The notes under the pieces: generated by a model
Databases searched by the model: none
What the model saw: the letters and a program-made list of their open reading frames with translations, nothing else
What the model was told of the DNA's origin: nothing
Shown: in pieces, positions 38,839-47,718 of the stretch
Layout: every line of letters begins with the position of its first letter
Position numbering within the stretch: position 1 is the first letter of the stretch
Position numbers and translations under genes: made by a program
Assembly (NCBI RefSeq): GCF_001426085.1
Contig: NZ_LMRR01000043.1
Location: forward strand, 1-64,000
Source: Rhodococcus sp. Leaf278
Lineage (GTDB): Bacteria; Actinomycetota; Actinomycetes; Mycobacteriales; Mycobacteriaceae
DNA length: 64,000 nt
Direction of reading: 5' to 3'

Positions 38839-39639
38839 ATGGCTCTCGATCACGGCGACCCCGGTGACGCTCCGTCCGTTCCCCCTCCCCTGGCTCCCGT
38901 GGTCACCGACCGTCGTCCCTCGGCGGCCGAGGAGGCGCGCACGATCGCCGCATCCACCAACATTGCAACGCTTGCGAGCCTGACCACTGACGGCGATCCC
39001 TGGGCATCGTTCGTCACGTACGGATTGCACGGCGGCGCTCCGGTTCTGTGTGTCTCGCGGATGGCCGAGCACGGGCGCAACCTCGCCGGGGATCAGCGCG
39101 CGAGCCTGTCGATCGTGGCGCCGCAATCGCAAACCGATCCGTTGGCGTCGGGCCGAATTACTCTCGCCGGCGTGGTCGAACGGCCCGAGGGAGACGAGCT
39201 GGCGGCGGCCCGCGAGGCGCATCTCGCGGGAGTGCCCGCGGCGAAGTACTACCTCGACTACAGCGACTTCACGCTTTGGGTCATGCGGGTGCATCGGGTC
39301 CGGTGGGTCGGCGGATACGGGCGCATGGATTCGGCAACTGCGGAGGACTACGCCGAGGCCGCACCCGATCCGGTATCCCCCACGTCCGCGTACGCGATCG
39401 AGCACCTCAACGCCGACCACTCGACGTCTCTGATGGCAATGGCCCGCGAACTGGGCGGGTATCCCGACGCCACCTCCGCCGAATGCACCGCCGCCGACCG
39501 GTACGGACTCGATCTGAAGGTGCTCACGCCGCGCGGAGTCGCCTACACCAGAGTCGGCTACGCGACTCCGATCGACTCTGCCGGAGAATCGCGGGCTGCG
39601 ACCGTGGAACTGGCGAAGCGCGCGGTGGGCAGCCGCTAG
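38839..39639 (+). CDS. HugZ-type pyridoxamine-5'-phosphate-oxidase-fold protein, heme utilisation
   Basis: 266 residues. N-terminal split-barrel FMN-binding-like domain (about 25-165: ATLASLTTDGDPWASFVTYG; RASLSIVAP; ARITLAG-like strands) and a C-terminal DUF2470 domain (about 180-260: AIEHLNADHSTSLMAMAREL). This architecture occurs in heme oxygenase-like HugZ proteins and related heme-binding proteins. It lies 50 bases after the UvrA-like gene. Enzyme activity cannot be inferred from sequence alone. Confidence 0.85.
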   Translation: MALDHGDPGDAPSVPPPLAPVVTDRRPSAAEEARTIAASTNIATLASLTTDGDPWASFVTYGLHGGAPVLCVSRMAEHGRNLAGDQRASLSIVAPQSQTDPLASGRITLAGVVERPEGDELAAAREAHLAGVPAAKYYLDYSDFTLWVMRVHRVRWVGGYGRMDSATAEDYAEAAPDPVSPTSAYAIEHLNADHSTSLMAMARELGGYPDATSAECTAADRYGLDLKVLTPRGVAYTRVGYATPIDSAGESRAATVELAKRAVGSR

Positions 39640-39659
39640 TTTCTGCTGCGCTCCCGGCT

Positions 39660-39673
39660 CTGTACCGGTACAG
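39660..39673. promoter_or_regulatory. Palindrome upstream of ndh
   Basis: CTGTACCGGTACAG, a perfect 14-bp palindrome 73 bases before the ndh start codon. A repressor site is possible; no regulator is identified. Confidence 0.4.
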
Positions 39674-39745
39674 CCACCTCGCCGAGACGCCGCGGACGAT
39701 GGCGGCTACCGTTGGGGCTACATCTCAACGTCTAGGGAGCAGGTA

Positions 39746-41149
39746 ATGAGCATCCAACCGGTCGAATCGAAGCGTCATCGTGTCGTCGTCATCGGTTCCG
39801 GGTTCGGAGGTCTGTTCGGCGTCAAGGCGCTCAAGAAGGCCGACGTCGACATCACCCTCGTCGCCAAGACGACGCACCACCTCTTTCAGCCGCTCCTCTA
39901 CCAGGTCGCGACGGGCATTCTGTCCGTCGGCGAGATCGCTCCGACCACCCGCGTCATTCTCCGCAAGCAGAAGAACGCCGAGGTGTTGCTGGGCGACGTG
40001 TTGAACATCGACCTCGAGGCCAAGACGGTGACGTCCAAGCTGCTCGAGCGCATCACCGTCACTCCGTTCGACAGCCTGATCGTCGCGGCCGGAGCGCAGC
40101 AGTCCTACTTCGGCAACGATCACTTCGCCGAGTTCGCGCCCGGCATGAAGACCATCGACGACGCACTCGAGCTGCGCGGACGCATCCTCGGTGCGTTCGA
40201 GCAGGCGGAACTCTCCGACGATCAAGAGGAGAAGGACCGCCTCATGACCTTCGTCGTCGTCGGGGCAGGCCCTACCGGCGTCGAGTTGGCCGGGCAGATC
40301 GCAGAGCTTGCGGACCGGACGCTGGACGGTGCCTTCCGCAACATCGATCCTCGCGACGCCCGCGTCATCCTGCTCGATGCCGCGCCCGCCGTACTGCCGC
40401 CGATGGGCGAGAAGCTCGGCCGCAAGGCTGCCGAACGGCTCGAGAAGCTCGGCGTCGAAATCCAGCTCAACGCGATGGTCACCGACGTCGACAACGACGG
40501 CTTGACCGTCAAGGAGAAGGACGGCACGACGCGTCGCATCGAGTCGCAGTGCAAGGTCTGGTCTGCAGGCGTGCAGGGCAGTCCCCTCGGCAAGCAGCTC
40601 GCCGACCAATCCGGATCGGAAACCGATCGCGCCGGACGCGTGCTGGTCGAACCGGATCTCACCGTCAAGGGCCATCCGAACGTGTTCGTGATCGGCGACC
40701 TGATGTCAGTCAAGGATGTGCCGGGCATGGCGCAGGGCGCCATTCAGGGAGCGACTTACGCGGCCAAACTGATCAAGGCGTCGGTCAAGGGCCAGGACGA
40801 TCCCGCCCAGCGGGCCCCGTTCAAGTACTTCGACAAGGGTTCGATGGCAACGGTCTCGCGCTTCAACGCGGTGGCCAAGGTCGGGAAGCTCGAGTTCGGT
40901 GGATTTATCGCGTGGCTGATGTGGCTTGCGCTGCACCTCTACTACCTCGTGGGCTACCGCAGTCGAATCACCACCGTCATCTCCTGGTTCGTGACCTTCC
41001 TCGGCCGCGGTCGCGCTCAGATGGCGTCGACCGAGCAGCAGGTGTTCGCGAGGTTGGCCATCGAGCAACTCAACTCCCTCGAACGCGCGGGTGCCGTCGA
41101 GACGGACACCGCCGAGACGGAGCAGGAACGCGAGAAGGCAGCGGGCTGA
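39746..41149 (+). CDS. ndh: Type II NADH dehydrogenase
   Basis: Non-proton-pumping NADH:menaquinone oxidoreductase, 467 residues. FAD-binding Rossmann motif VVVIGSGFGGLFG (about 12-24), NADH-binding FVVVGAGPTGVELAG (about 170-184), the FAD-contacting FVIGDLM, and the quinone-site AQGAIQGATYAAK segment. A hydrophobic patch near residues 388-410 anchors it to the membrane face. GGGAGCAGGTA ribosome-binding sequence precedes ATG. Confidence 0.96.
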   Translation: MSIQPVESKRHRVVVIGSGFGGLFGVKALKKADVDITLVAKTTHHLFQPLLYQVATGILSVGEIAPTTRVILRKQKNAEVLLGDVLNIDLEAKTVTSKLLERITVTPFDSLIVAAGAQQSYFGNDHFAEFAPGMKTIDDALELRGRILGAFEQAELSDDQEEKDRLMTFVVVGAGPTGVELAGQIAELADRTLDGAFRNIDPRDARVILLDAAPAVLPPMGEKLGRKAAERLEKLGVEIQLNAMVTDVDNDGLTVKEKDGTTRRIESQCKVWSAGVQGSPLGKQLADQSGSETDRAGRVLVEPDLTVKGHPNVFVIGDLMSVKDVPGMAQGAIQGATYAAKLIKASVKGQDDPAQRAPFKYFDKGSMATVSRFNAVAKVGKLEFGGFIAWLMWLALHLYYLVGYRSRITTVISWFVTFLGRGRAQMASTEQQVFARLAIEQLNSLERAGAVETDTAETEQEREKAAG

Positions 41150-41174
41150 TCGACCTCTGACCCAGTTATCGAAC

Positions 41175-41211
41175 ATCGCATCGGCCGACCGACACCGTCG
41201 GCCGATGCGAT
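41175..41211. terminator. Bidirectional terminator between ndh and ureD
   Basis: A perfect 15-bp stem, ATCGCATCGGCCGAC with its complement, around a seven-base loop. It lies in the 84-base gap between convergent ndh and the urease operon. Confidence 0.85.
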
Positions 41212-41232
41212 TGCTCGTTCAGCGTGCCGCTC

Positions 41233-41901
41233 TCACGTACTCGAATCACTGGGCGGTAGGCGGTGCCCCACCGAAGTGGTCAGTGAGCCGCCTCCGGCCA
41301 GAGCCAGGCGAACGCTTCCGCCGCGCAGATCGACCTCGGACGCCCGATCGTCAGGGTATTGCAACGTACTGGACATCGACATCGGAGCCGACAACGCGTC
41401 GTGCGAGATCGATCCGTCGCCCAGCTCCACTCGGTGGCGCAACAACGGACTGTCTCCGACGTCGCAGCGCATCGTGCTGGTCCACCGACCCGACGCCTCC
41501 TCGAAACGCCCGATCTGTGTCCGCTCGCGCAACCACAGCGTCGAATCCGACTGCAGCGCAATAGTATTGACCACCGAATGCGATGCGTCCGACACGACGA
41601 CCATCGGCTCCGGATCGAAGATCAGAGACGCACCCGCACCGACCTCGACGTGCCATTGAGCCGACGAATGACGCTGCCGCCCACCGGGCATCGCCAGTGA
41701 CGCCGCGACGCTGCGGACCTCCAGGTGTGCACCGGCCGCCACGGAGATTCTGACGGTGATGGTGTCACCACCGAGTGGCGTTGCGGCGGTTCCGATCAGG
41801 TGAACCGTGTCCGGCCCCGTCTGCCGGCCGGCAAGTCCGCCCACCGAGGTGATGCGTGGGCTGCGATGCAGGCTCGCATCGATGCAGAGCTCGGTGTGCA
41901 T
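41233..41901 (-). CDS. ureD: Urease accessory protein UreD
   Basis: 222 residues, last gene of the urease operon (ureAB-C-F-G-D, minus strand). UreD with UreF and UreG forms the complex that inserts nickel into apo-urease. Seen: a beta-rich protein with DTITVRISVAAGAHLEVRSV and GAGASLIFDPEPMVV, and the shorter length typical of actinobacterial UreD. Confidence 0.9.
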   Translation of the reverse strand: MHTELCIDASLHRSPRITSVGGLAGRQTGPDTVHLIGTAATPLGGDTITVRISVAAGAHLEVRSVAASLAMPGGRQRHSSAQWHVEVGAGASLIFDPEPMVVVSDASHSVVNTIALQSDSTLWLRERTQIGRFEEASGRWTSTMRCDVGDSPLLRHRVELGDGSISHDALSAPMSMSSTLQYPDDRASEVDLRGGSVRLALAGGGSLTTSVGHRLPPSDSST

Positions 41902-41907
41902 CGACGC

Positions 41908-42612
41908 TCAGTGCGTGTGGGCATGTGCGTCGGCGTCGGCCACGATCTTCAGCTGCTCGCGAATCCACGCGAGCACTGTTGTCGCGGCCGGGTCGTCGGT
42001 CAGCGAGATCAACGCAGTCGGTCGGCCTTCGCGCACCTGTGCCGCATCGCGTTCCATCACACTCAGATCGGCCCCGACGTACGGGGCCAGATCTGTCTTG
42101 TTGACGACCAACAGATCGGAGAACGTGACACCGGGACCACCCTTGCGCGGCACCTTGTCGCCGCCCGCGACGTCGACGACGAAGATCTGTACATCGATCA
42201 GACCGGATGAGAACGTCGCGGTGAGATTGTCTCCGCCCGACTCCACCAGAATGAGGTCCAGAGGCGGATTGTTCTCGATCAGGTCGTCGATGGCGTCGAG
42301 ATTGGCGGTGATGTCGTCACGAATTGCGGTGTGCGGGCACCCACCTGTCTGCACGGCCGTGATGCGCTCGTCCGGCAGCACCGCATGCCGACGCAGGAAG
42401 TCCGCGTCCTCGGTGGTGTAGATGTCGTTGGTCAGAACGGCAAGAGACAGCTCGTCGCGCAGCTGGCGACACAGGGCAGCCACCAGAGCGGTCTTCCCGG
42501 AACCGACCGGTCCACCGATTCCCACTCGCAGCGCCTCCCCTGCCTCCCGCGCGCGTTTGGGGCGATCCAGTCCGTGGTCGTGGGGCTCACCGTCGATCAG
42601 GTGCGGGGGCAT
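41908..42612 (-). CDS. ureG: Urease accessory GTPase UreG
   Basis: 234 residues. Nickel-insertion GTPase with P-loop GGPVGSGKTAL, the invariant TNDIYTTEDADFL, the CPH metal site in TGGCPHTAIRDD, ESGGDNL, and NKTDLAPYVGADL. The start at 42612 is decided by AAGGAG five bases upstream; an ATG 78 bases earlier lacks family similarity. A His-rich N-terminus (MPPHLIDGEPHDHG) and a C-terminal HAHTH may bind nickel. Confidence 0.97.
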   Translation of the reverse strand: MPPHLIDGEPHDHGLDRPKRAREAGEALRVGIGGPVGSGKTALVAALCRQLRDELSLAVLTNDIYTTEDADFLRRHAVLPDERITAVQTGGCPHTAIRDDITANLDAIDDLIENNPPLDLILVESGGDNLTATFSSGLIDVQIFVVDVAGGDKVPRKGGPGVTFSDLLVVNKTDLAPYVGADLSVMERDAAQVREGRPTALISLTDDPAATTVLAWIREQLKIVADADAHAHTH

Positions 42613-42664
42613 GACATCTCCTTCGTCGTTCGAGAACAGTCGGTCGAAACAGTGGATCGGAATT

Positions 42665-43321
42665 TCAGGATACGAACAACGGCCGATCACGGACGGCGTG
42701 GGCTTCGGCGAACATGTCCAGCAACGGATCCGACAACTCCATCAGCTCGGGTAGGTACTCGCACACCGAGGCGGTCACATCGTCACAGAAGTCGCCCAGG
42801 CGGATGGTGCATGCGGCAACCTCGGCCGGATCGAGCGCCAGCAGACGCTGCGCCGCGATCGCCGAACCGGTCATGGTGATGTACACCTGCACGGCCGCTG
42901 TGTCGGCAACCGACAGCCCGCACGCGAGCCCCACATGGCCTGCAGCCACGGGGAGGTGCGGCTTACGGCCGATCGATGTCCAATCATGATGCGGCCACGC
43001 CGATTTGGCCAATCGAAGCAGACCGCGACCCTGTGCGCGTGATGCGGACCTGGCCGCCGGGGACGGCGTCCGAGCGTCGCACTCGGCGTCGGCGCCCGCC
43101 GTGCCGAGCGAGCCGTGGACGATCGCTGCGGCCACCGACGCCATGGTGGCACCGGAGGTCCTGATACGACGTCGCAAGAAAGCCTCGAGTGTCGCGATGT
43201 CTCGGACGAAACCCGAGGCGATCGCCTCCTCCACTCCACCGGAATGCACGTGTCCACCGGTGGGCAAACGTGAATCGGCAAGCGAGAGAAGCGTTGTCAC
43301 CTGCAGACGAGCAGCCGTCAT
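42665..43321 (-). CDS. ureF: Urease accessory protein UreF
   Basis: 218 residues, all-helical. It begins LQVTTLLSLADSRLPTGGHVHSGG, the conserved UreF start, and ends RDRPLFVS. The ATG shares one base with the ureC stop (TGATG), so translation is coupled to ureC. Confidence 0.92.
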   Translation of the reverse strand: MTAARLQVTTLLSLADSRLPTGGHVHSGGVEEAIASGFVRDIATLEAFLRRRIRTSGATMASVAAAIVHGSLGTAGADAECDARTPSPAARSASRAQGRGLLRLAKSAWPHHDWTSIGRKPHLPVAAGHVGLACGLSVADTAAVQVYITMTGSAIAAQRLLALDPAEVAACTIRLGDFCDDVTASVCEYLPELMELSDPLLDMFAEAHAVRDRPLFVS

Positions 43322-45042
43322 CAGAAGAGAAAGTATCGCTGCGCCATCGGCAGTTCGGTTGCCGGCTGTTCTTTCCACACGTCGCCGTCGATGCGCACCG
43401 TGAACGTGTCCGGATCCACCTGGATGTCGGGCATGGCGTCGTTGAGAGCCATGTCGGACTTCCTGATGCTGCGGACGTTCTTGACCGGCACGAGCCGGCG
43501 ATCGCAGTTCAGGCGGCCGGCGAGTCCATCTTCGATTGCCTGAGGAGCGACGAAGTGCAGCGAGGTGGCTGCAGCTGCTTTGGGCGAGGCCCCGAACATC
43601 GGACGCGGAAGCTCGGGTTGCGGAGTCGGAATGGACGCGTTGGCATCGCCCATTGCCGCCCAGGCGATCATTCCGCCCTTGATGACCATGTGCGGACGGA
43701 CGCCGAAGAACGCCGGGTCCCACAGCACCAGATCGGCCAGTTTTCCCGGCTCGATCGAACCGATCTCATCGTCCAGCCCGTGGGCCACGGCCGGGCAGAT
43801 CGTGTACTTGGCGACGTACCGCATGACGCGGTTGTTGTCGGCCCCGTTGTCTCCGGACAGGAAGCCCCGCCGAGACTTCATCACGTGCGCTGTCTGCCAG
43901 GTACGCAGAACGACTTCGCCGATCCGGCCCATTGCCTGCGCATCGCTGCCGATCATCGAGATCGCTCCCATGTCGTGCAGCAGATCCTCGGCCGCAATGG
44001 TCGACGGCCGAATACGGCTCTCGGCGAAGGCCAGATCCTCGGGAATCGACGGACTGAGGTGATGGCACACCATCAGCATGTCGAGATGTTCGTCGAGGGT
44101 GTTGACGGTGTGGGGACGCGTCGGGTTGGTCGAACTGGGCAGCACGTGCCCTTGCGATGCCACGGTGATGATGTCGGGTGCATGCCCGCCGCCCGCGCCT
44201 TCGGTGTGATACGCGTGAATTCCGCGGCCGTCGATCGCAGCGAGAGTGGTCTCGACGAAGCCGGCCTCGTTCAGCGTGTCCGAGTGGAGCGCGGCCTGCA
44301 CACCGGCGTCGTCACACACTCGCAGACACGCGTCGATCGCAGCGGGGGTCGAACCCCAGTCCTCGTGCAACTTGAATCCTGATGCGCCGGCACGCAATTG
44401 CTCCCACATGGAATCAGGGTTGACGGTGTTGCCTTTTCCGAGGAGCACGATGTTCATCGGCCAGTCGTCGAGAGACTCGAGCATCCGGGACAGGTGCCAC
44501 GCACCCGGGGTGACCGTGGTGGCCTTGCTCCCCTCGGCCGGTCCGGTGCCACCGGCGATCACGGTGGTGATACCTCCGCCGAGAGCTTCTTCCTTGATCT
44601 GCGGACAGATCAGATGGACGTGACAGTCGATGCCGCCGGCAGTGACGATCTTTCCGTTGCCTGCGATGATCTCGGTCGAGGGGCCGATCACGAGATCGGG
44701 ATGAACCCCGTTCATGGTGTCGGGATTGCCGGCCTTGCCCAGTGCCACGATGCGCCCGTCGCGAATACCGAGGTCGGCCTTGATGATTCCCCAGTAGTCG
44801 ACGACCACGACCCCGGTGATCACCGTGTCGGGAGCTCCGTCCGCGCGGGTGGCACGCGATTGACCCATCGATTCGCGGATCACCTTGCCCCCGCCGAAGA
44901 CCGCTTCCTCCCCCGCGTTGCCCGGTCCGCCGCTGCGGTCCTCGGTGACCTCGATCAGCAGATCGGTGTCTGCCAATCGAATTCGATCACCCGTGGTGGG
45001 GCCGAACAACTGTGCGTATCGACTACGGCTCAGACGCGCCAT
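43321..45042 (-). CDS. ureC: Urease subunit alpha
   Basis: 573 residues, normal length. Nickel ligands in DCHVHLICPQ, the carbamylated lysine in GFKLHEDWG, the flap Cys/His in MVCHHLSPSIPEDLAF, and GSDAQAMGRIGE. Catalyses urea hydrolysis to ammonia and carbamate. Its ATG overlaps the ureAB stop (TGATG). Confidence 0.98.
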   Translation of the reverse strand: MARLSRSRYAQLFGPTTGDRIRLADTDLLIEVTEDRSGGPGNAGEEAVFGGGKVIRESMGQSRATRADGAPDTVITGVVVVDYWGIIKADLGIRDGRIVALGKAGNPDTMNGVHPDLVIGPSTEIIAGNGKIVTAGGIDCHVHLICPQIKEEALGGGITTVIAGGTGPAEGSKATTVTPGAWHLSRMLESLDDWPMNIVLLGKGNTVNPDSMWEQLRAGASGFKLHEDWGSTPAAIDACLRVCDDAGVQAALHSDTLNEAGFVETTLAAIDGRGIHAYHTEGAGGGHAPDIITVASQGHVLPSSTNPTRPHTVNTLDEHLDMLMVCHHLSPSIPEDLAFAESRIRPSTIAAEDLLHDMGAISMIGSDAQAMGRIGEVVLRTWQTAHVMKSRRGFLSGDNGADNNRVMRYVAKYTICPAVAHGLDDEIGSIEPGKLADLVLWDPAFFGVRPHMVIKGGMIAWAAMGDANASIPTPQPELPRPMFGASPKAAAATSLHFVAPQAIEDGLAGRLNCDRRLVPVKNVRSIRKSDMALNDAMPDIQVDPDTFTVRIDGDVWKEQPATELPMAQRYFLF

Positions 45043-45674
45043 CAGCTGTCCAACTTTCCGGGAGGTGTCATGCTCAAACCGTGGACCTCGCGCGTGCCAC
45101 CGAGAGGCACGAGCCGAACTGTCTGTTCGATGCCGGGCTCGAAACGCACCGCTGTGCCCGCCGGAATGTCGAGGCGGTGGCCGTGTGCACCTTCACGATC
45201 GAACTGCAGGGCGGCGTTGGACTGTGGGAAGTGCACGTGAGAGCCCACCTGAACCGGCCGATCTCCACCGTTCACGACGGTCATGGTGATCACCTCGGCA
45301 CCCTCGTTGATCTCGATGTCCCCTGCGACGGTGATGATCTCGCCGGGAATCAGGTGACCGTCACCTCGCTTGGGTGAGATCGGCTCGTGCACCGTGATCA
45401 GCTTCGTACCGTCGGGAAAAGTAGCTTCGACCATCACCTCGGGAAGCAACTCGGGAACCCCACCGAGCACATCGTCGGCGCTGAGGACTTCGCGCCCCGA
45501 GGACATCAGGTCCGCAACGGTTCGGCCGTCCCGGGCACCCTCGAGAAGGTGATCGGTGATCATCGCGATCGCTTCGGGATGATTGAGCTTCAGTCCGCGA
45601 GCCCGACGACGCCGAGCGAGCTCGGCCGCATAGCTGACGAGCAGTCGATCCTGCTCGTGCGGAGACAACCGCAT
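45042..45674 (-). CDS. ureAB: Urease gamma-beta fusion subunit
   Basis: 210 residues: a gamma-like domain (1-100: MRLSPHEQDRLLVSYAAELA, LNHPEAIAMI) joined to a beta domain (about 105-210: PGEIITVAGDIEINEG, SHVHFPQSNAALQFDR, GTAVRFEPG). The fusion occurs in several actinobacteria and in Helicobacter. First gene of the operon; no ureE in the cluster. Confidence 0.96.
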   Translation of the reverse strand: MRLSPHEQDRLLVSYAAELARRRRARGLKLNHPEAIAMITDHLLEGARDGRTVADLMSSGREVLSADDVLGGVPELLPEVMVEATFPDGTKLITVHEPISPKRGDGHLIPGEIITVAGDIEINEGAEVITMTVVNGGDRPVQVGSHVHFPQSNAALQFDREGAHGHRLDIPAGTAVRFEPGIEQTVRLVPLGGTREVHGLSMTPPGKLDS

Positions 45675-45759
45675 TGGAGTTCTCCGTCCCGATCGGTGAT
45701 GGTGCTCGGCAATTCTGACACGCGCGCGGCGACCCGGCAGCGGAGTGCGCCACTGCGCC

Positions 45760-47034
45760 TCACCCGAGGGGCACGGTCACCGACCGATCGAGCAGTCCCC
45801 GCAGAACGTCTCGGTCGATTCCCGAAGCGATTTCCTGCACGTCGGCTAGGCCGAACGCACCGGCGTCGAGGCCACGCACCAGCACGCCGGCCAAGGCCTG
45901 CGCGGTGGCGGGCTCGTCCATGACCTCACCGCCCTGACGATCGAGGTAACCCCCGAGTCGAGCAGCCGCGACCGGCATAGCGTGGCGGAAGAAACCGAAG
46001 GTGGCCAGCCATCGCGTCACCAGATGCCCGGGATGCATGTCCCACCCCTGGTAGAAGCCGCGTTCGAGAGACCTCGTCACCAGCTCGAAATGCCGACGCG
46101 CCGACGCCGCAACCTGTTCCGGACTGCCGGTAGGAACAACCTGGGTCGAGCCGTCACACACCCACACTCCGGTCTGCGCGGCTGCCACCAGCATGACGTT
46201 CTTCGCGTGGTCCGCCACCGGATGTGCCAGCGACTGCTGCGCAGAGGTGATCCCACATGCGGCGCTGTAGTCGTAGGTTCCGTAATGCAACGACGTGCAA
46301 CGACCGTCCGCACGGGTGATCGCCCGCGCGAGAGTCGCCGTACCGTCCGCCCCGATCACCGCCTGGGGACTCTCGATCTGCAACTCGAAACGCAGGGCGC
46401 GATCGGGTAGGCCGTGCGCACGCTCGACCTCCTCGCACAACGCGACCACCGCATCCACCTGGCCGACAGCACGCAGCTTGGGCACAGTGAACACAAAACC
46501 GTCGGGCACTCCCCCGGCCCCGTCGAGAACGAGTTCGAGGGTGCGAATTCCACGCCTACGCTCGTGTGCTGCAAGCCCTTTGGAGCGAATACCCAACCAG
46601 GTAGGACCGTCGGAATCTTTCGCCAGCGCCGCCAACGCTGCACCCGCTGCGGTTGCATGCCGGTCCTCGACGACGTCGGAACGCCATCCGTAGCCGTCCT
46701 CGAAATCGATTCGCAGGTCCTGGATGGGGGCCGTGCTCAATCGCTCACGAACCACGGGAAGAACGTTCGCAGTGTCGAGTTCGGCAAATGCCTCGGGGTG
46801 CGCGTCCAGAATCGTCGACGCTGCAGTGCCCCATTCGGCGGGCACATTCGCCGAGGCATCCGCCGCCGAGACGTACACGGTGTGGGAAGGCTGCCCGCCG
46901 ATTCGGTCCCCGGGATAGTGATGCGCCAAGTCCTCGTCGATGGGTACGAAGAGTGACTCGAGACGATCGACAGCGTCGGAGGTCAGCGCGGTGACCGGTG
47001 AATCCGGATTCTGATTGTGGCCCGTCATGGGCAT
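45760..47034 (-). CDS. CitE/HpcH-like aldolase-lyase family protein (DUF6986-like)
   Basis: 424 residues from the ATG at 47034 that overlaps the stop of the thioesterase gene (TGATG); an ATG at 47028 is also possible. TIM-barrel citrate-lyase-beta-like features: RIDFEDGYG near the N-terminus, VPKLRAVGQVD, FELQIESPQAV (metal-binding Glu), LHYGTYDYSAACG and QGWDMHPGHLVTRW. The family cleaves or condenses 2-oxo acid or CoA substrates using Mg2+. The specific reaction is unknown. It is co-transcribed with the thioesterase and precedes the urease operon by 85 bases. Confidence 0.82.
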   Translation of the reverse strand: MPMTGHNQNPDSPVTALTSDAVDRLESLFVPIDEDLAHHYPGDRIGGQPSHTVYVSAADASANVPAEWGTAASTILDAHPEAFAELDTANVLPVVRERLSTAPIQDLRIDFEDGYGWRSDVVEDRHATAAGAALAALAKDSDGPTWLGIRSKGLAAHERRRGIRTLELVLDGAGGVPDGFVFTVPKLRAVGQVDAVVALCEEVERAHGLPDRALRFELQIESPQAVIGADGTATLARAITRADGRCTSLHYGTYDYSAACGITSAQQSLAHPVADHAKNVMLVAAAQTGVWVCDGSTQVVPTGSPEQVAASARRHFELVTRSLERGFYQGWDMHPGHLVTRWLATFGFFRHAMPVAAARLGGYLDRQGGEVMDEPATAQALAGVLVRGLDAGAFGLADVQEIASGIDRDVLRGLLDRSVTVPLG

Positions 47035-47495
47035 CACTGTCCCAGATGTGCAGTGTTTTCGATATTTGCCAACCGGACTTTGCCCTGAGCTACCAAGCGA
47101 CCGGTCTCGTCGGAGATGTCCACCTGCCACAGCTGCTGGGTGCGTCCACGATGAATCGGATGTCCGTGTGCGGTCAAGGTTCCCGATCGTGTGGCGCGCA
47201 GGAAATCGGTGTTGTTGTTGACGCCGACCACGTGTCCTCGTGAGCCGAACCAGGCCGAGCCGGCGATGCTGGCCACCGATTCGACCACCGCGCACAGGAC
47301 GCCGCCGTGCATGATCCCGGCGGGTTGGTGGAGCTGCGGTGTCACCGTCCACTCCGCGCGCACGTCGTCGCCGGACACCTCGAGGTACTTCAGACCGACG
47401 ACTCCGTCGAATCCGCGGTGACACAGCTCGGTCAACTGTTCCGGCGTCAAGGCGTCGAAAGGCGTCTCTTCCGTAGTGCCGTTCGAGTCCGTCAT
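47034..47495 (-). CDS. PaaI-type hotdog-fold thioesterase
   Basis: 153 residues. Hotdog-fold signature HQPAGIMHGGVLCAVVESVASIAG, then GVNNNTDFLRATRSG and a closing GRTQQLWQVDI strand. It probably hydrolyses an acyl- or aryl-CoA. The start at 47495 has GGAGG seven bases upstream. First gene of a two-gene operon with the CitE-like protein. Confidence 0.9.
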   Translation of the reverse strand: MTDSNGTTEETPFDALTPEQLTELCHRGFDGVVGLKYLEVSGDDVRAEWTVTPQLHQPAGIMHGGVLCAVVESVASIAGSAWFGSRGHVVGVNNNTDFLRATRSGTLTAHGHPIHRGRTQQLWQVDISDETGRLVAQGKVRLANIENTAHLGQ

Positions 47496-47584
47496 TGCAC
47501 TGCCTCCGGTTGCGTCGAAACATCTCGGCCGAATGTGCAGCCGACTTTCCATCAGAATTACACGACGGTCGACCCACGAAAATC

Positions 47585-47621
47585 GGTGGGCCTCCCGTTC
47601 GTGACGAACGAGAGGCCCACC
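47585..47621 (-). terminator. Intrinsic terminator between the iron gene and the thioesterase
   Basis: Arms GGTGGGCCTC/GAGGCCCACC, extended after one mismatch by CGTTCG/CGAACG, with a TGA loop. Minus-strand sequence after it reads GATTTTCG. It probably ends transcripts from the FhuF-like gene or from the iron box at 47683. Confidence 0.8.
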
Positions 47622-47682
47622 GTGGCAAGGACCGGGAGTCACTGCAGCCCTCAGGACTCCGGCGCGATCCGTTGGTACGTAG

Positions 47683-47701
47683 TCAGCATAGGCAAACCTT
47701 A
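47683..47701 (-). promoter_or_regulatory. Weaker DtxR/IdeR-type iron box
   Basis: Read on the minus strand: TAAGGTTTGCCTATGCTGA, 14 of 19 matches to TTAGGTTAGCCTAACCTAA. It lies beyond the FhuF-like stop and upstream of a terminator and the thioesterase operon. Confidence 0.5.
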
Positions 47702-47718
47702 GTTGTGATGCAAGAGCG

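Noticed and set aside
41233..45674. Damaged urease cluster because ureE is missing
   Set aside because: Actinobacterial urease clusters commonly lack ureE; all other genes are intact and tightly overlapped.
47035..47628. N-terminal extension of the CitE-like protein
   Set aside because: The extension overlaps the thioesterase gene in another frame and is Arg-rich without family similarity; the overlapping TGATG start fits better.
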